Shown here in pieces: positions 26,445 to 34,628 of a stretch of 64,000 nt of DNA. The position numbers were made by a program, and so were the translations under genes. This stretch comes from JASLQO01 sp002327525 (GTDB taxonomy: Bacteria > Pseudomonadota > Gammaproteobacteria > Pseudomonadales > Azotimanducaceae). The notes beneath the pieces were generated by a model. That model saw only the letters and a program-made list of their open reading frames with translations. It was not told the origin of the DNA and did not search any database. The DNA lies in the NCBI GenBank assembly GCA_030744435.1, contig JASLQO010000015.1:21584-85583 (forward strand), given 5' to 3'. The first letter of the stretch is position 1. Each line of letters opens with the position of its first letter.

Positions 26445-27270
26445 GGATTTCAACAAGGATGGAATGGCTAACACGTTGATAGTCGCCATCGGTATCTGCC
26501 TGGTGTGCTCCATTGTGGTGGCGGGTTCGGCGGTGGGGCTGCGGCCCCTGCAGATGGCGAACAAGGAGCTGGATCGTAAACAGAACATCCTTCGGGCCGC
26601 CGGTATGTTGGGCGCTGATGCCACGGTGGCCGAAGACGGACGCGGAGTCGAGGATCTGTTCGCAGAATTCGAGGTGCGCGCGGTCAGTCTCGACACCGGC
26701 GTTTACATGGATGATGTGGACACTGCCCTCTACGATCCAATCAAGGCGGCGAAACAGGATGATGCCTCGCGCGAACTCGGGCCCCAGGAGGACCGAGCGA
26801 CGCTGGGCCGACGCGAGAACGTATCACTGGTGTATCTGCGCCGTCGTGACGGCGCACTTGACAAGGTCGTGATCCCGGTGAGGGGCTACGGCCTGTGGGG
26901 TACGTTGTTTGGTTACCTCGCGCTCGAGGGTGACCTCAACACCGTCGCGGGCATCGGCTTCTACGAACACAAGGAAACGCCCGGACTCGGCGGGGAAGTC
27001 GACAACACGGGCTGGAAGGCCGGTTGGAGCGGAACACGAGTGTTCACGGCTGACGGTACGCCGTCCATCAATCTGGTAAAAACCCGCTCACCCGAAACCA
27101 GCTCCGCAGCGGCTCACGAGGTAGATGCACTATCCGGTGCAACACTCACCTCGCGGGGCATCGAGAATCTCATCAATTTCTGGACCGGTGAGCTGGGCTT
27201 CGGGCCGTACCTCCAGCGCCTTAAATTCGAGTCCGCACAGGCTCAGATCAACCCTCGCAGAGAGCGTTAA
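26437..27270 (+). CDS. nqrC: Na+-NQR subunit C
   Basis: 277 residues. One N-terminal transmembrane helix (ANTLIVAIGICLVCSIVVAG) and a periplasmic FMN-binding domain with SGATLTSRGIENLI, the flavin transferase target motif (Thr in SGAT). GTG start at 26437, overlapping nqrB by 8 bases, with GGAGA upstream. Attachment of FMN needs ApbE, whose gene is not in this window. Confidence 0.95.
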   Translation: MAEDFNKDGMANTLIVAIGICLVCSIVVAGSAVGLRPLQMANKELDRKQNILRAAGMLGADATVAEDGRGVEDLFAEFEVRAVSLDTGVYMDDVDTALYDPIKAAKQDDASRELGPQEDRATLGRRENVSLVYLRRRDGALDKVVIPVRGYGLWGTLFGYLALEGDLNTVAGIGFYEHKETPGLGGEVDNTGWKAGWSGTRVFTADGTPSINLVKTRSPETSSAAAHEVDALSGATLTSRGIENLINFWTGELGFGPYLQRLKFESAQAQINPRRER

Positions 27271-27273
27271 GCA

Positions 27274-27936
27274 ATGGCTGTGCCGAAAGAAGTCCTCGTT
27301 GATCCGCTGTTGAACGACAATCCCATCGCGCTGCAGGTGCTAGGTATCTGCTCGGCGCTGGCGGTGACCGTCAAGATGTCCACCACGGTGGTCATGTGTC
27401 TGGCGGTGATCTTCGTCACCACGCTTTCCAACGTGGCGGTTTCCGTGGTTCGTAACCGGGTGCCCACCAATATTCGCATCATCGTACAGATGACCATCAT
27501 CGCTTCGCTGGTCATCGTGGTGGATCAGGTGCTGCAGGCCTACGCATACGACATATCCAAGAGTCTGTCGGTGTTCGTTGGACTCATCATCACCAACTGC
27601 ATCGTCATGGGCCGTGCCGAGGCGTTCGCCATGCACAACGGTCGGTATCTGTCGGCACTCGATGGTTTCGGGAACGCACTGGGCTACAGCATCATCCTCA
27701 TTGCGGTGGCGCTCATACGTGAACCTCTCGGTAGCGGGACGCTGTTCGGTTTCGAACTACTGAAGCCGGTTACGGAGGGCGGCTGGTATTACACCAACGG
27801 CATGATGATCCTCGCGCCGAGCGCGTTTTTCATCATTGGACTGTTCATCTGGGCGTTGCGCGCCTGGAAGACGGAACAGGTGGAGGAGGCCGACTACCAG
27901 ATTGCGTCCAACACCCAGTACAGGGAGGCCATGTAG
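27274..27936 (+). CDS. nqrD: Na+-NQR subunit D
   Basis: 220-residue hydrophobic subunit (six predicted helices) with TNCIVMGRAEAFAMHNGRYL. That stretch contains the conserved Cys which, with NqrE, holds the intramembrane iron centre. It begins 3 bp after nqrC. Confidence 0.96.
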   Translation: MAVPKEVLVDPLLNDNPIALQVLGICSALAVTVKMSTTVVMCLAVIFVTTLSNVAVSVVRNRVPTNIRIIVQMTIIASLVIVVDQVLQAYAYDISKSLSVFVGLIITNCIVMGRAEAFAMHNGRYLSALDGFGNALGYSIILIAVALIREPLGSGTLFGFELLKPVTEGGWYYTNGMMILAPSAFFIIGLFIWALRAWKTEQVEEADYQIASNTQYREAM

Positions 27937-27938
27937 CC

Positions 27939-28547
27939 GTGGAGCAGTATCTGGGCCTGTTTATCCGAGCCGTTTTCGTCGAGAACATGGCGCTCACGTT
28001 TTTCCTCGGTATGTGCACCTTCATCGCCATCTCGAAAAAGATCAGCACGGCGTTCGGTCTTGGTGTCGCGGTGGTGGTCGTGCTGGCCATCACTGTGCCG
28101 GTGAACAACCTGATCTACAACTACCTGCTGCGCGAGGGAGCACTAGCCTGGGCGGGTTATCCCGACGTCGATCTCAGTTTCGTTGGATTGTTGTCCTATA
28201 TCGGCGTCATTGCGGCGATGGTGCAGATACTGGAGATGTTTCTCGACCGCTTCGTACCGGTTTTGTACAACGCGCTTGGCGTATTCCTGCCATTGATTAC
28301 GGTGAACTGCGCCATCCTGGGCGCGTCGCTGTTCATGGTTGAGCGTGACTACACGTTCGCGGAAAGCATGGTCTTCGGCCTGGGTGCTGGCGTTGGCTGG
28401 GCACTGGCCATCACGGCACTTGCCGGTGTACGCGAAAAACTTAAGTACAGCGATGTTCCCGAGGGTCTGCGCGGTCTCGGCATCACCTTCATTTCAGTAG
28501 GCCTGATCAGCCTTTGTTTCATGTCGTTCGGCGGCATCGACATCTAG
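27939..28547 (+). CDS. nqrE: Na+-NQR subunit E
   Basis: 202-residue membrane subunit homologous to NqrD in inverted topology. It has ENMALTFFLGMCTFIAISKK and LITVNCAILGASLFMVERDY with the conserved cysteine. GTG start 2 bp after the nqrD stop. Confidence 0.96.
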   Translation: MEQYLGLFIRAVFVENMALTFFLGMCTFIAISKKISTAFGLGVAVVVVLAITVPVNNLIYNYLLREGALAWAGYPDVDLSFVGLLSYIGVIAAMVQILEMFLDRFVPVLYNALGVFLPLITVNCAILGASLFMVERDYTFAESMVFGLGAGVGWALAITALAGVREKLKYSDVPEGLRGLGITFISVGLISLCFMSFGGIDI

Positions 28548-28558
28548 GAAAGAAGTCC

Positions 28559-29791
28559 ATGATCGATCCAACCATTGCGCTTGGCGTTGTCATGTTCACC
28601 GTGACGGTGCTGGTTCTGGTCGTGTTCATCCTCGTAGCGCGCTTGCAGCTGGTGAGTAGCGGAGACGTGACCATTCACATCAACGACGATCCCGAGAAGG
28701 ACATCCGTGTGCCTGCCGGTGATAAGCTGTTGGGAACGCTGGCCTCGAAGGGTATCTTTCTAGCCAGTGCCTGCGGCGGTGGCGGTACCTGCGCTCAGTG
28801 CCGCTGCGTGGTGAAACAAGGTGGCGGCAGCATTCTGTCCACGGAGGAAGGCCACTTCACCCGCGGTGAGATCAGCGACAACTGGCGTCTGTCCTGCCAG
28901 GTGGCCGTCAAACGGGACATGAACATCCAGGTGCCGGAAGATGCCATCGGCGTGCAGCGCTGGGAGTGCGAGGTCACGTCCAATTCCAACGTAGCCACCT
29001 TCATTAAGGGGCTGAACCTGAAACTGCCGGAAGGTGAGGACGTGGATTTCCGTGCGGGCGGTTATGTGCAGCTCGAGATTCCACCCTACGAGATGGACTA
29101 CAAGACTATCGACGTGGAGGAGGAATACCATGAGGACTGGGACAGATTTGACGTATGGAAATACCACAGTAAGGTTACTGAACCCACTGTACGCGCATAC
29201 TCGATGGCCAACTACCCTCAAGAGAAGGGTGTTCTGAAATTCAATATTCGCATCGCCTCACCGCCACCCGGCATGGATCACTTGCCGCCGGGCGCGATGT
29301 CCTCGTACGTGTTCAATCTGAAGCCGGGTGACAAGCTCACGGTGTTCGGTCCGTACGGTGATTTCTTCGTCAAGGAAACGGATGCCGAGAAGATCTGGAT
29401 CGGAGGAGGCGCGGGAATGGCACCGTTGCGCTCACAGATCTTCGATGAGCTGAAGCGGCGTGGTAAGACCTACAAGATGAGTTATTGGTACGGCGCACGC
29501 TCGCTTCGCGAGATGTTCTATTCAGAGGAGTTCGATCAGCTCGCTGCCGAGTATGATAATTTCGATTGGCATGTCGCGCTGTCGGATCCATTGCCGGAAG
29601 ACAATTTCACAGGCCACATCGGATTCATCCACCAGGTGGTGTACGACAATTACCTGAAGGATCATCCGGCCCCCGAGGATTGTGAATACTACCTCTGCGG
29701 ACCGCCACCGATGATCGCCGCGGTATTGCAGATGCTCGAGAATCTTGGTGTGGAGCCGGAAAACATCCTGCTGGACGACTTCGGCAGCTAG
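28559..29791 (+). CDS. nqrF: Na+-NQR subunit F, NADH-oxidising
   Basis: 410 residues: N-terminal transmembrane helix, a [2Fe-2S] domain with CGGGGTCAQCRCVVKQGGG, the FAD motif RAYSMANYP and the NADH-binding motif GGGAGMAPLRSQIFDELKRR. The C-terminus CEYYLCGPPPMIAAVLQML is typical of ferredoxin-NAD(P)+ reductases. It takes hydride from NADH and starts electron transfer. It is last in the operon; no nqrM or apbE follows before the gene order turns over to the minus strand. Confidence 0.97.
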   Translation: MIDPTIALGVVMFTVTVLVLVVFILVARLQLVSSGDVTIHINDDPEKDIRVPAGDKLLGTLASKGIFLASACGGGGTCAQCRCVVKQGGGSILSTEEGHFTRGEISDNWRLSCQVAVKRDMNIQVPEDAIGVQRWECEVTSNSNVATFIKGLNLKLPEGEDVDFRAGGYVQLEIPPYEMDYKTIDVEEEYHEDWDRFDVWKYHSKVTEPTVRAYSMANYPQEKGVLKFNIRIASPPPGMDHLPPGAMSSYVFNLKPGDKLTVFGPYGDFFVKETDAEKIWIGGGAGMAPLRSQIFDELKRRGKTYKMSYWYGARSLREMFYSEEFDQLAAEYDNFDWHVALSDPLPEDNFTGHIGFIHQVVYDNYLKDHPAPEDCEYYLCGPPPMIAAVLQMLENLGVEPENILLDDFGS

Positions 29792-29827
29792 CCTTGATAA
29801 GAGAATAGACCTCGGCCCGGATCGTTC

Positions 29828-30817
29828 TCAGATGCGGGCAGGGGCAGCGAGAAACACGCAGGTTGGGCACCCATCCGCCGCCAGCGCGGCGCGGGCTGCA
29901 TCGTGGTCAGCCTCGGTCTGATACTGCGGCTCCGTGTGCCGCGGCGTTCGGGCATCGCGAACTTCCACTTCACCATCCTGCGCCGATCCGTCATCCGTTC
30001 GTGGCCGGGTACGAAATGCCCACTGTTTCCAGTCGAGCGTGGCTGCATCCGTATCGGACCACACATAGGGCAGAGAGCGGATGGTGCCGGGCTGCTGAAT
30101 GCTCTCGAACGCGGACAGCGTATCGATCATGATGTGCCGCTGCAGCGCCTTGTCGTTGGGTTTGCCAGCGGTGTGGCCCAGTGGAAAGTCCAGGTAAACG
30201 GCGCGTGGGGGATTGACGGCGCGGGTGATGCTCCAGGCGCTCGACATGCTGATGGTCGGTATACCTCTGGCTTCGATCTCCCTTGCGATCAATCCTACGG
30301 ATTGATGGCAGACGGGTCAGACGGGAACCAATATGGCGGTGTCTACTTCGTCGCGCTGCAGACGATCGGCGATGGCCGGCGCCAGGGCGTCGCGCACTTT
30401 CCGCGAGCTGTAGATTCCTCCCATGAACGTGTAAGCGTTCGGACCCAGTTCGCCGATGCGGGAGAGCGTAGCCAGATCGCGCAGCGTTTGCAGCGGAAAC
30501 ACTACATTGGGATCCGCGCGCGCATCGCGAAGATCATAGGCGAAGTGCGTTACTCGCAACTCACTCAACTGCGTCTGTGTGTCGATGACCCGAAAACTGA
30601 AGTCATCCTTGTAGTGAAAGGCGATTTGTCCACTGCGGTAGATGCCACCTGAAGCCACCAGTCCGACGCGTGCTTCGGAAAGTGGTACCGACAGCGGGGT
30701 GAACGGTGGAGCATCTTCGTTGTACACCCATGCGTAGGGTGGAAACCCGAGGTCGTCGTACTGTTCTCGGGTACGCTGGATGTAGTCGACCGGATCTGTG
30801 AGGACTGTTTCGATCAT
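29828..30817 (-). CDS. GrdB/PrdB-like reductase, predicted selenoprotein (UGA = Sec167)
   Basis: Read through one in-frame TGA (30319-30317), this is a 329-residue member of the glycine/sarcosine/betaine reductase selenoprotein B family. The upstream part has RVTHFAYDLRDARADPNVVF and ends DTAILVPV. After the TGA the frame continues as PVCHQSVGLIAREIEARGIP and PRAVYLDFPLGHTAGKPND, with no other lesion. The motif is therefore UPVC, a UxxC redox site at the spot where proteobacterial relatives have Cys or Sec. A SECIS-like hairpin follows at once. A second CxxC (Cys317-Pro-Thr-Cys320) lies near the C-terminus. The start at 30817 is chosen for AGG nine bases upstream; 30826 and 30853 are alternatives. 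Substrate unknown; the proteobacterial branch is not shown to be part of a glycine reductase. If Sec is not inserted, the gene is broken. Confidence 0.8.
30288..30306 (-). promoter_or_regulatory. Bacterial SECIS-like hairpin after the UGA codon
   Basis: In the mRNA, AUCAAUCC-GUA-GGAUUGAU: a perfect 8-bp stem with a 3-base loop whose first base is G. The loop starts 18 bases after the UGA. Both features satisfy the bacterial SECIS pattern as I know it: G in the first two loop positions and a UGA-to-loop distance of about 16-37. A short lower stem (CCC just after the UGA with GGG at 30282-30280) could extend it. Confidence 0.75.
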
Positions 30818-30888
30818 GGGCGACATCCTGCGCGACTGAGCAGTGTTCGGCAAGCGGTCGATTCACCGAAATAAGTACCCGCGCTCGC

Positions 30889-31410
30889 TCAGACGCCGAT
30901 AAAAGGCCTTGGATTTTCGTGCACGATCAACCGCGCCGTGTCATCCCCCTGGACCTCGAACGTGGCCAGCGCCTCCCGGTAGGCACCCGGGTAGGTAGAA
31001 TCGAAGTGCGGGTAGTCCGAACCCCATGGCACGCAGTGGCCGAGACCCATGTCCATCATCCAGCTCAAGCCCCTGGGCTCGTCTGCCTCCATGGAGACGA
31101 AACACTGGCTCGGCAAGATTTCGCTTGGCCTGCGTTTTAACTAGGGTGCATGGTGGCCCATGATCTCGAAGTGCTCGTCCAGACGGTCGAGCCAGTAAGG
31201 AATCCACCCGAGCCCGCTCTCGAAGAAGCCGACCTTCATGCACGGAAAACGGTCCAGAATACCCCCGGCGATTAGATCCATGACCACCGCCATCTGCCCG
31301 AAACGGTGTGCACCTGCAAAACACGGTCGCGGTACTCAGCGTGCGTGTACTCGGCCCACACCGCCTCCGGTTCGCATATGTGCCCGTCGATGACGGTAGT
31401 GGGATCGCTC
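30889..31410 (-). pseudogene. Degenerate metal-dependent amidohydrolase (amidohydrolase 2 family)
   Basis: The ATG at 31410 begins a normal N-terminus (TTVIDGHICEPEAVWAEYTH). After about 35 residues it runs straight into what should be the second half of the protein, in another frame (GQMAVVMDLIAGGILDRFPC, MKVGFFESGLGWIPYWLDRL). Most of the middle domain is therefore deleted, with a frameshift at about 31307-31315. A TAG at 31143-31141 interrupts the remainder, where relatives usually have Tyr, before the intact tail (SQCFVSMEADEPRG ... WGSDYPHFDST). At least three lesions. It lies 71 bp upstream of the selenoprotein gene on the same strand and may once have been co-transcribed with it. Confidence 0.85.
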
Positions 31411-31511
31411 ATGACCTCTACCCTTCCCAGGAAGAAGTGGTGAGACCCATCATGACCGGGAGGAATGCGGGTAATATGATCCACGTTATCGGACAACCCT
31501 GGAGAACAACC

Positions 31512-32294
31512 ATGAGCAATGTCATCCGATATGGCCAACAGGACCACATCGGTGTCATCACGCTATCGCGCCCCGAGGCAATGAATTCACTCACCTACCA
31601 GTCCTACCTGGAGCTGGAAGACCTCGTGCGCGGCACCGATGCCCGGGTATTGGTGATTACCGGGGAAGGGCGGGCCTTCTGTGCGGGAGACGACGTAAAG
31701 CAGATTCTAGGCAGCAGCCAGCCCGCGCCGGAGGAGTTCGTTGAGCGTGCCGCGCGCACTGGTGGTTTAACACCCGCCGCGGATGCATTGCTCGGCACGG
31801 ACGTTCCGGTAGTCGCAGCGGTCAACGGTCCGGCGGTTGGCTGGGGCATGGAGCTGGCGCTGATGGCCGATATCCGGGTTGCTTCCGAGAATGCGCGCTT
31901 CGGTGAACTGTTCGTCATACGCGGGCTGTGTTGCGATGCCCCGGGGCTGGGTCGTCTGGCTGCGCTCGTTGGTCGGGAGCGGGCGGCGGAGCTCCTGTTC
32001 ACCGGTGAGGTGATCGATGCGCATACCGCGCTCGACATCGGACTCGTTTCCCGGGTGGTACCGCATGAGGAACTGATGTCCGAGGCGATGGCCGTGGCGG
32101 CAAAGATCGCGGTCAACCCCCCGCTGGCGGTACAGGCGCTGAAGGCGGGACTAAGACGTACCGTGGAACCCGACTGGCGGGATACGGGACGATGGGCCAG
32201 TCAGCAAATCGGGCGGCTGCGCAAGACCGAAGACAGTGCCGAGGGGGTGAAGGCTTTTCTTGAGAAGCGTAAGCCCAGGTACGTCGGAAGGTAA
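31512..32294 (+). CDS. Enoyl-CoA hydratase/isomerase family protein
   Basis: 260-residue crotonase. IGVITLSRPEAMNSLTYQSY opens the fold, GRAFCAGDDVKQIL forms the first oxyanion-hole strand and VAAVNGPAVGWGMELALMAD the second. The position of the usual catalytic Glu reads FGELFVIRGLCCDAPG, so exact chemistry (hydratase, isomerase or hydrolase) is open. ATG at 31512 with GGAGA upstream; longer in-frame extensions into the divergent pseudogene are rejected. It is near MaoC and acyl-CoA dehydrogenase genes, which suggests fatty or branched acyl-CoA degradation. Confidence 0.88.
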   Translation: MSNVIRYGQQDHIGVITLSRPEAMNSLTYQSYLELEDLVRGTDARVLVITGEGRAFCAGDDVKQILGSSQPAPEEFVERAARTGGLTPAADALLGTDVPVVAAVNGPAVGWGMELALMADIRVASENARFGELFVIRGLCCDAPGLGRLAALVGRERAAELLFTGEVIDAHTALDIGLVSRVVPHEELMSEAMAVAAKIAVNPPLAVQALKAGLRRTVEPDWRDTGRWASQQIGRLRKTEDSAEGVKAFLEKRKPRYVGR

Positions 32295-32329
32295 GATCGC
32301 CCGGGCTTCGCCCGAGAGATGCTCCGGGC

Positions 32330-32743
32330 TCAGCGGTCTATCCACCCGGGTCCCTGACGGCTGGCAAGTTCGCCGTCGATCTCCAGATCGACACGCTCTG
32401 TATAGAATGCGACGTAGCCCGCAAGAGGCATACATTCGTCAAACGGCGCCAGATAGGCCCACATGACGTCCTTGAGCATACCGTCGCTACTTGTGAGGCT
32501 CCAATAGCTCGCATGACCCTTGAACGGGCAATACGTGGAAGTGTCGGTGGGTTCGATAAGCGTCTGATCGACGTCCGTCATCGGCAGATACCACACCGGA
32601 TGATGGCGTGATTCGGTGACCGCCAGCGGGGATTTAGTATCGGCGATTACATTGTCACCGGCGAGCACCCTAATGTGGGTTTGCGTTGGCGCGATGCTCA
32701 CTTCGTAGTCCGGGTGTTTTTCGAAACCGGGTGCACCTGCCAT
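32330..32743 (-). CDS. DUF427 domain-containing protein
   Basis: 137 residues covering a single DUF427 domain, with the characteristic TKSPLAVTESRHHPVWYLP, STYCPFKGHASYWSL and MWAYLAPFDECMPLAGYVAF. The biochemical role of this widespread small family is unknown. The start has AGGAG six bases upstream. It is encoded against the flanking acyl-CoA genes, facing the enoyl-CoA hydratase. Confidence 0.88.
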   Translation of the reverse strand: MAGAPGFEKHPDYEVSIAPTQTHIRVLAGDNVIADTKSPLAVTESRHHPVWYLPMTDVDQTLIEPTDTSTYCPFKGHASYWSLTSSDGMLKDVMWAYLAPFDECMPLAGYVAFYTERVDLEIDGELASRQGPGWIDR

Positions 32744-32869
32744 GTCGTGCTCCTATTGTGTGTCTGGGCGGATCATATAAGGGTAGTGACATCCGCGCGG
32801 GTGTCAAAGAGCGCGGCCGGTATGATGAAATGGAGCGCAAACCGAACAACGACTGATATGGAGAACGAC

Positions 32870-33388
32870 ATGGTGGCTGAAGCAAGGCCGGTGGGAGAAA
32901 ATCGCTACCGGGAATCGTACGGGCGTTATCTGGAGGATTTCAACGTTGGCGATGTTTACGAGCACCGTCCGGGCAGGACCATCACTGAGTCCGACAACTC
33001 TTGGTTCACGTTGCTGACTATGAATCAACATCCGCTGCATTTCGACAAGGAATATGCGGCGAAGAGTGAATTCGGACAGGTGTTGGTCAACTCCTGCCTG
33101 ACGGTGTCCATTGTCACCGGAATGTCGGTATCGGATGTGAGTCAGAAAACGGTGGCCAATCTGGGTTGGCGGGAGATACGGCTGACGGGACCCGTGTTCG
33201 TGGGCGACACGCTCTACGCGGAATCGGAAGTGCTCGACATACGCGATTCGAAATCGCGCCCCAATCAGGGCATCGTCACGATTCGCACGCGCGGTACGAA
33301 GCAGGACGGTACTCAGGTTCTCGATTGCGAACGCGCGATGCTCATACCCCAACGCGGGCACGCCGTGGACGACTTGGTGGATTACTGA
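32870..33388 (+). CDS. MaoC-like (hot-dog) acyl dehydratase
   Basis: 172-residue hot-dog protein: YLEDFNVGDVYEHRPGRTIT, DNSWFTLLTMNQHPLHFDKE (with the family's Asp/His pair region), VNSCLTVSIVTGMSVSDVSQ. It likely hydrates or dehydrates an enoyl/hydroxyacyl-CoA, as in mesaconyl-CoA hydratase-type relatives. The start at 32870 has GGAG seven bases upstream; the ATG at 32858 lacks a site. The stop overlaps the acyl-CoA dehydrogenase start (TGATG), so the two are one transcription and translation unit. Confidence 0.85.
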   Translation: MVAEARPVGENRYRESYGRYLEDFNVGDVYEHRPGRTITESDNSWFTLLTMNQHPLHFDKEYAAKSEFGQVLVNSCLTVSIVTGMSVSDVSQKTVANLGWREIRLTGPVFVGDTLYAESEVLDIRDSKSRPNQGIVTIRTRGTKQDGTQVLDCERAMLIPQRGHAVDDLVDY

Positions 33389-34530
33389 TGGATGCCGATT
33401 CCGAGCGGCTGATCCTCGACTCGGTCGAGCGTTTCCTCACGCAGGAAGTTCGACCGGTTGCGCGCGATCTCGAACTGGCGGATGAGTATCCCCACGATCT
33501 GGTGGAGAAAATGAAGACACTGGGGCTCTTTGGCGCCACCATATCGGAGCGTTACGGCGGTCTCGGCTTACCGGCGTCGACGTACGCCAAGATCGTGGAG
33601 CGTGTATCCGCGGTGTGGATGTCCGTGTCCGGGATATTCAACTCACACCTCATCATGTGCGCGGCGGTCGAGCGTTTTGGCAGCGAAGCGATGAAGGAGG
33701 CATTTTTACCGCGAATGGCGAGCGGGGAGCTGCGCGGGGGTATAGCGCTGACCGAACCTGATTGCGGCACCGATCTGCAGGCGGTGCGCACACGCGCGGT
33801 GCGCGAAGGGGATGAATATGTCATCAGCGGTACCAAACAGTGGATAACCAACTCGGTGCAGGGCAACGTGCTGGCCGTGCTTGTGAAGACGGATCTGCAT
33901 GCACAGCCAAGGCACAAAGGCATGAGTCTGCTGTTGGTGGAGAAGAAGGCGGGTTACGTGGCCACGAAGCTCGCAAAGCTCGGCTACAAGGGGGTCGATA
34001 CCGGCGAGGTGCTGTTCGACCAGGTACGGGTTCCGGTCGCGAATCTGGTGGGGGAGGCACAAGGGCGGGGTCTGCAACAGATTCTCTCCGGCCTTGCGCT
34101 TGGGCGTATCAACGTTGCGGCACGGGGTGTCGGTGTGGCGCGGGCCTCGCTCGATGCATCGCTCGGTTATGCCCAACAACGCAAAACGTTCGATGTGCCC
34201 ATTGCTGAACATCAGGCCATCCAGATCAAACTCGCGGACATGGCCACGCGAGTGGAGGCCGCGAGGCTGCTAACCGAGAAAGCGGCACTTGCCTACGATT
34301 CCGGTGAACGGTGCGACCTGGAGGCGGGTATGGCGAAGCTGTTTGCGACCGAGGCGGCAGTCGAAAACTCGATGGAAGCGCTCAGGATTCACGGTGCGTA
34401 CGGGTACTCCCCGGACAACGTGGTGGAGCGCTACTACCGCGACGCACCGCTCCTGGTAGTGGGTGAGGGCACCAACGAACTACAGCGCATCATCATCGCG
34501 CGCCAATTGGTGGAGCGAAATCCAGTCTAG
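33388..34530 (+). CDS. Acyl-CoA dehydrogenase
   Basis: 380-residue flavoprotein of the acyl-CoA dehydrogenase family: YGGLGLPASTYAKIVERVSA, ALTEPDCGTDLQAVRTRAVR (FAD/substrate region), GTKQWITNS, GRINVAARGVGVARASLDAS and the C-terminal VVGEGTNELQRIIIARQLV. It oxidises acyl-CoA to enoyl-CoA, passing electrons to ETF. Translationally coupled to the MaoC gene, which would act on its product. Substrate chain type cannot be told. Confidence 0.92.
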   Translation: MDADSERLILDSVERFLTQEVRPVARDLELADEYPHDLVEKMKTLGLFGATISERYGGLGLPASTYAKIVERVSAVWMSVSGIFNSHLIMCAAVERFGSEAMKEAFLPRMASGELRGGIALTEPDCGTDLQAVRTRAVREGDEYVISGTKQWITNSVQGNVLAVLVKTDLHAQPRHKGMSLLLVEKKAGYVATKLAKLGYKGVDTGEVLFDQVRVPVANLVGEAQGRGLQQILSGLALGRINVAARGVGVARASLDASLGYAQQRKTFDVPIAEHQAIQIKLADMATRVEAARLLTEKAALAYDSGERCDLEAGMAKLFATEAAVENSMEALRIHGAYGYSPDNVVERYYRDAPLLVVGEGTNELQRIIIARQLVERNPV

Positions 34531-34570
34531 ATGATCTGTGGAAAGTGTCCGGGTCAGGCGGCCTGGAAGA

Positions 34571-34608
34571 GAGGCTCGCCCGCATGTTGGTCGGGCAATC
34601 TGAGCCTC
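34571..34608. other. Long hairpin between acyl-CoA dehydrogenase and bfr
   Basis: GAGGCTC-GCCCG, nine-base loop, CGGGC, five unpaired bases, GAGCCTC: 12 bp of paired stem with a bulge. No T tract. It may mark the end of the preceding operon or structure the bfr leader 20 bp upstream of the bfr start. Confidence 0.45.
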
Positions 34609-34628
34609 AAACCTAGCTGGATGCACCC

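Noticed and set aside
31141..31143. TAG in the amidohydrolase as pyrrolysine or another recoded codon
   Set aside because: The gene also has a large deletion and a frameshift, so this is ordinary decay. Pyrrolysine would not be expected in this lineage.
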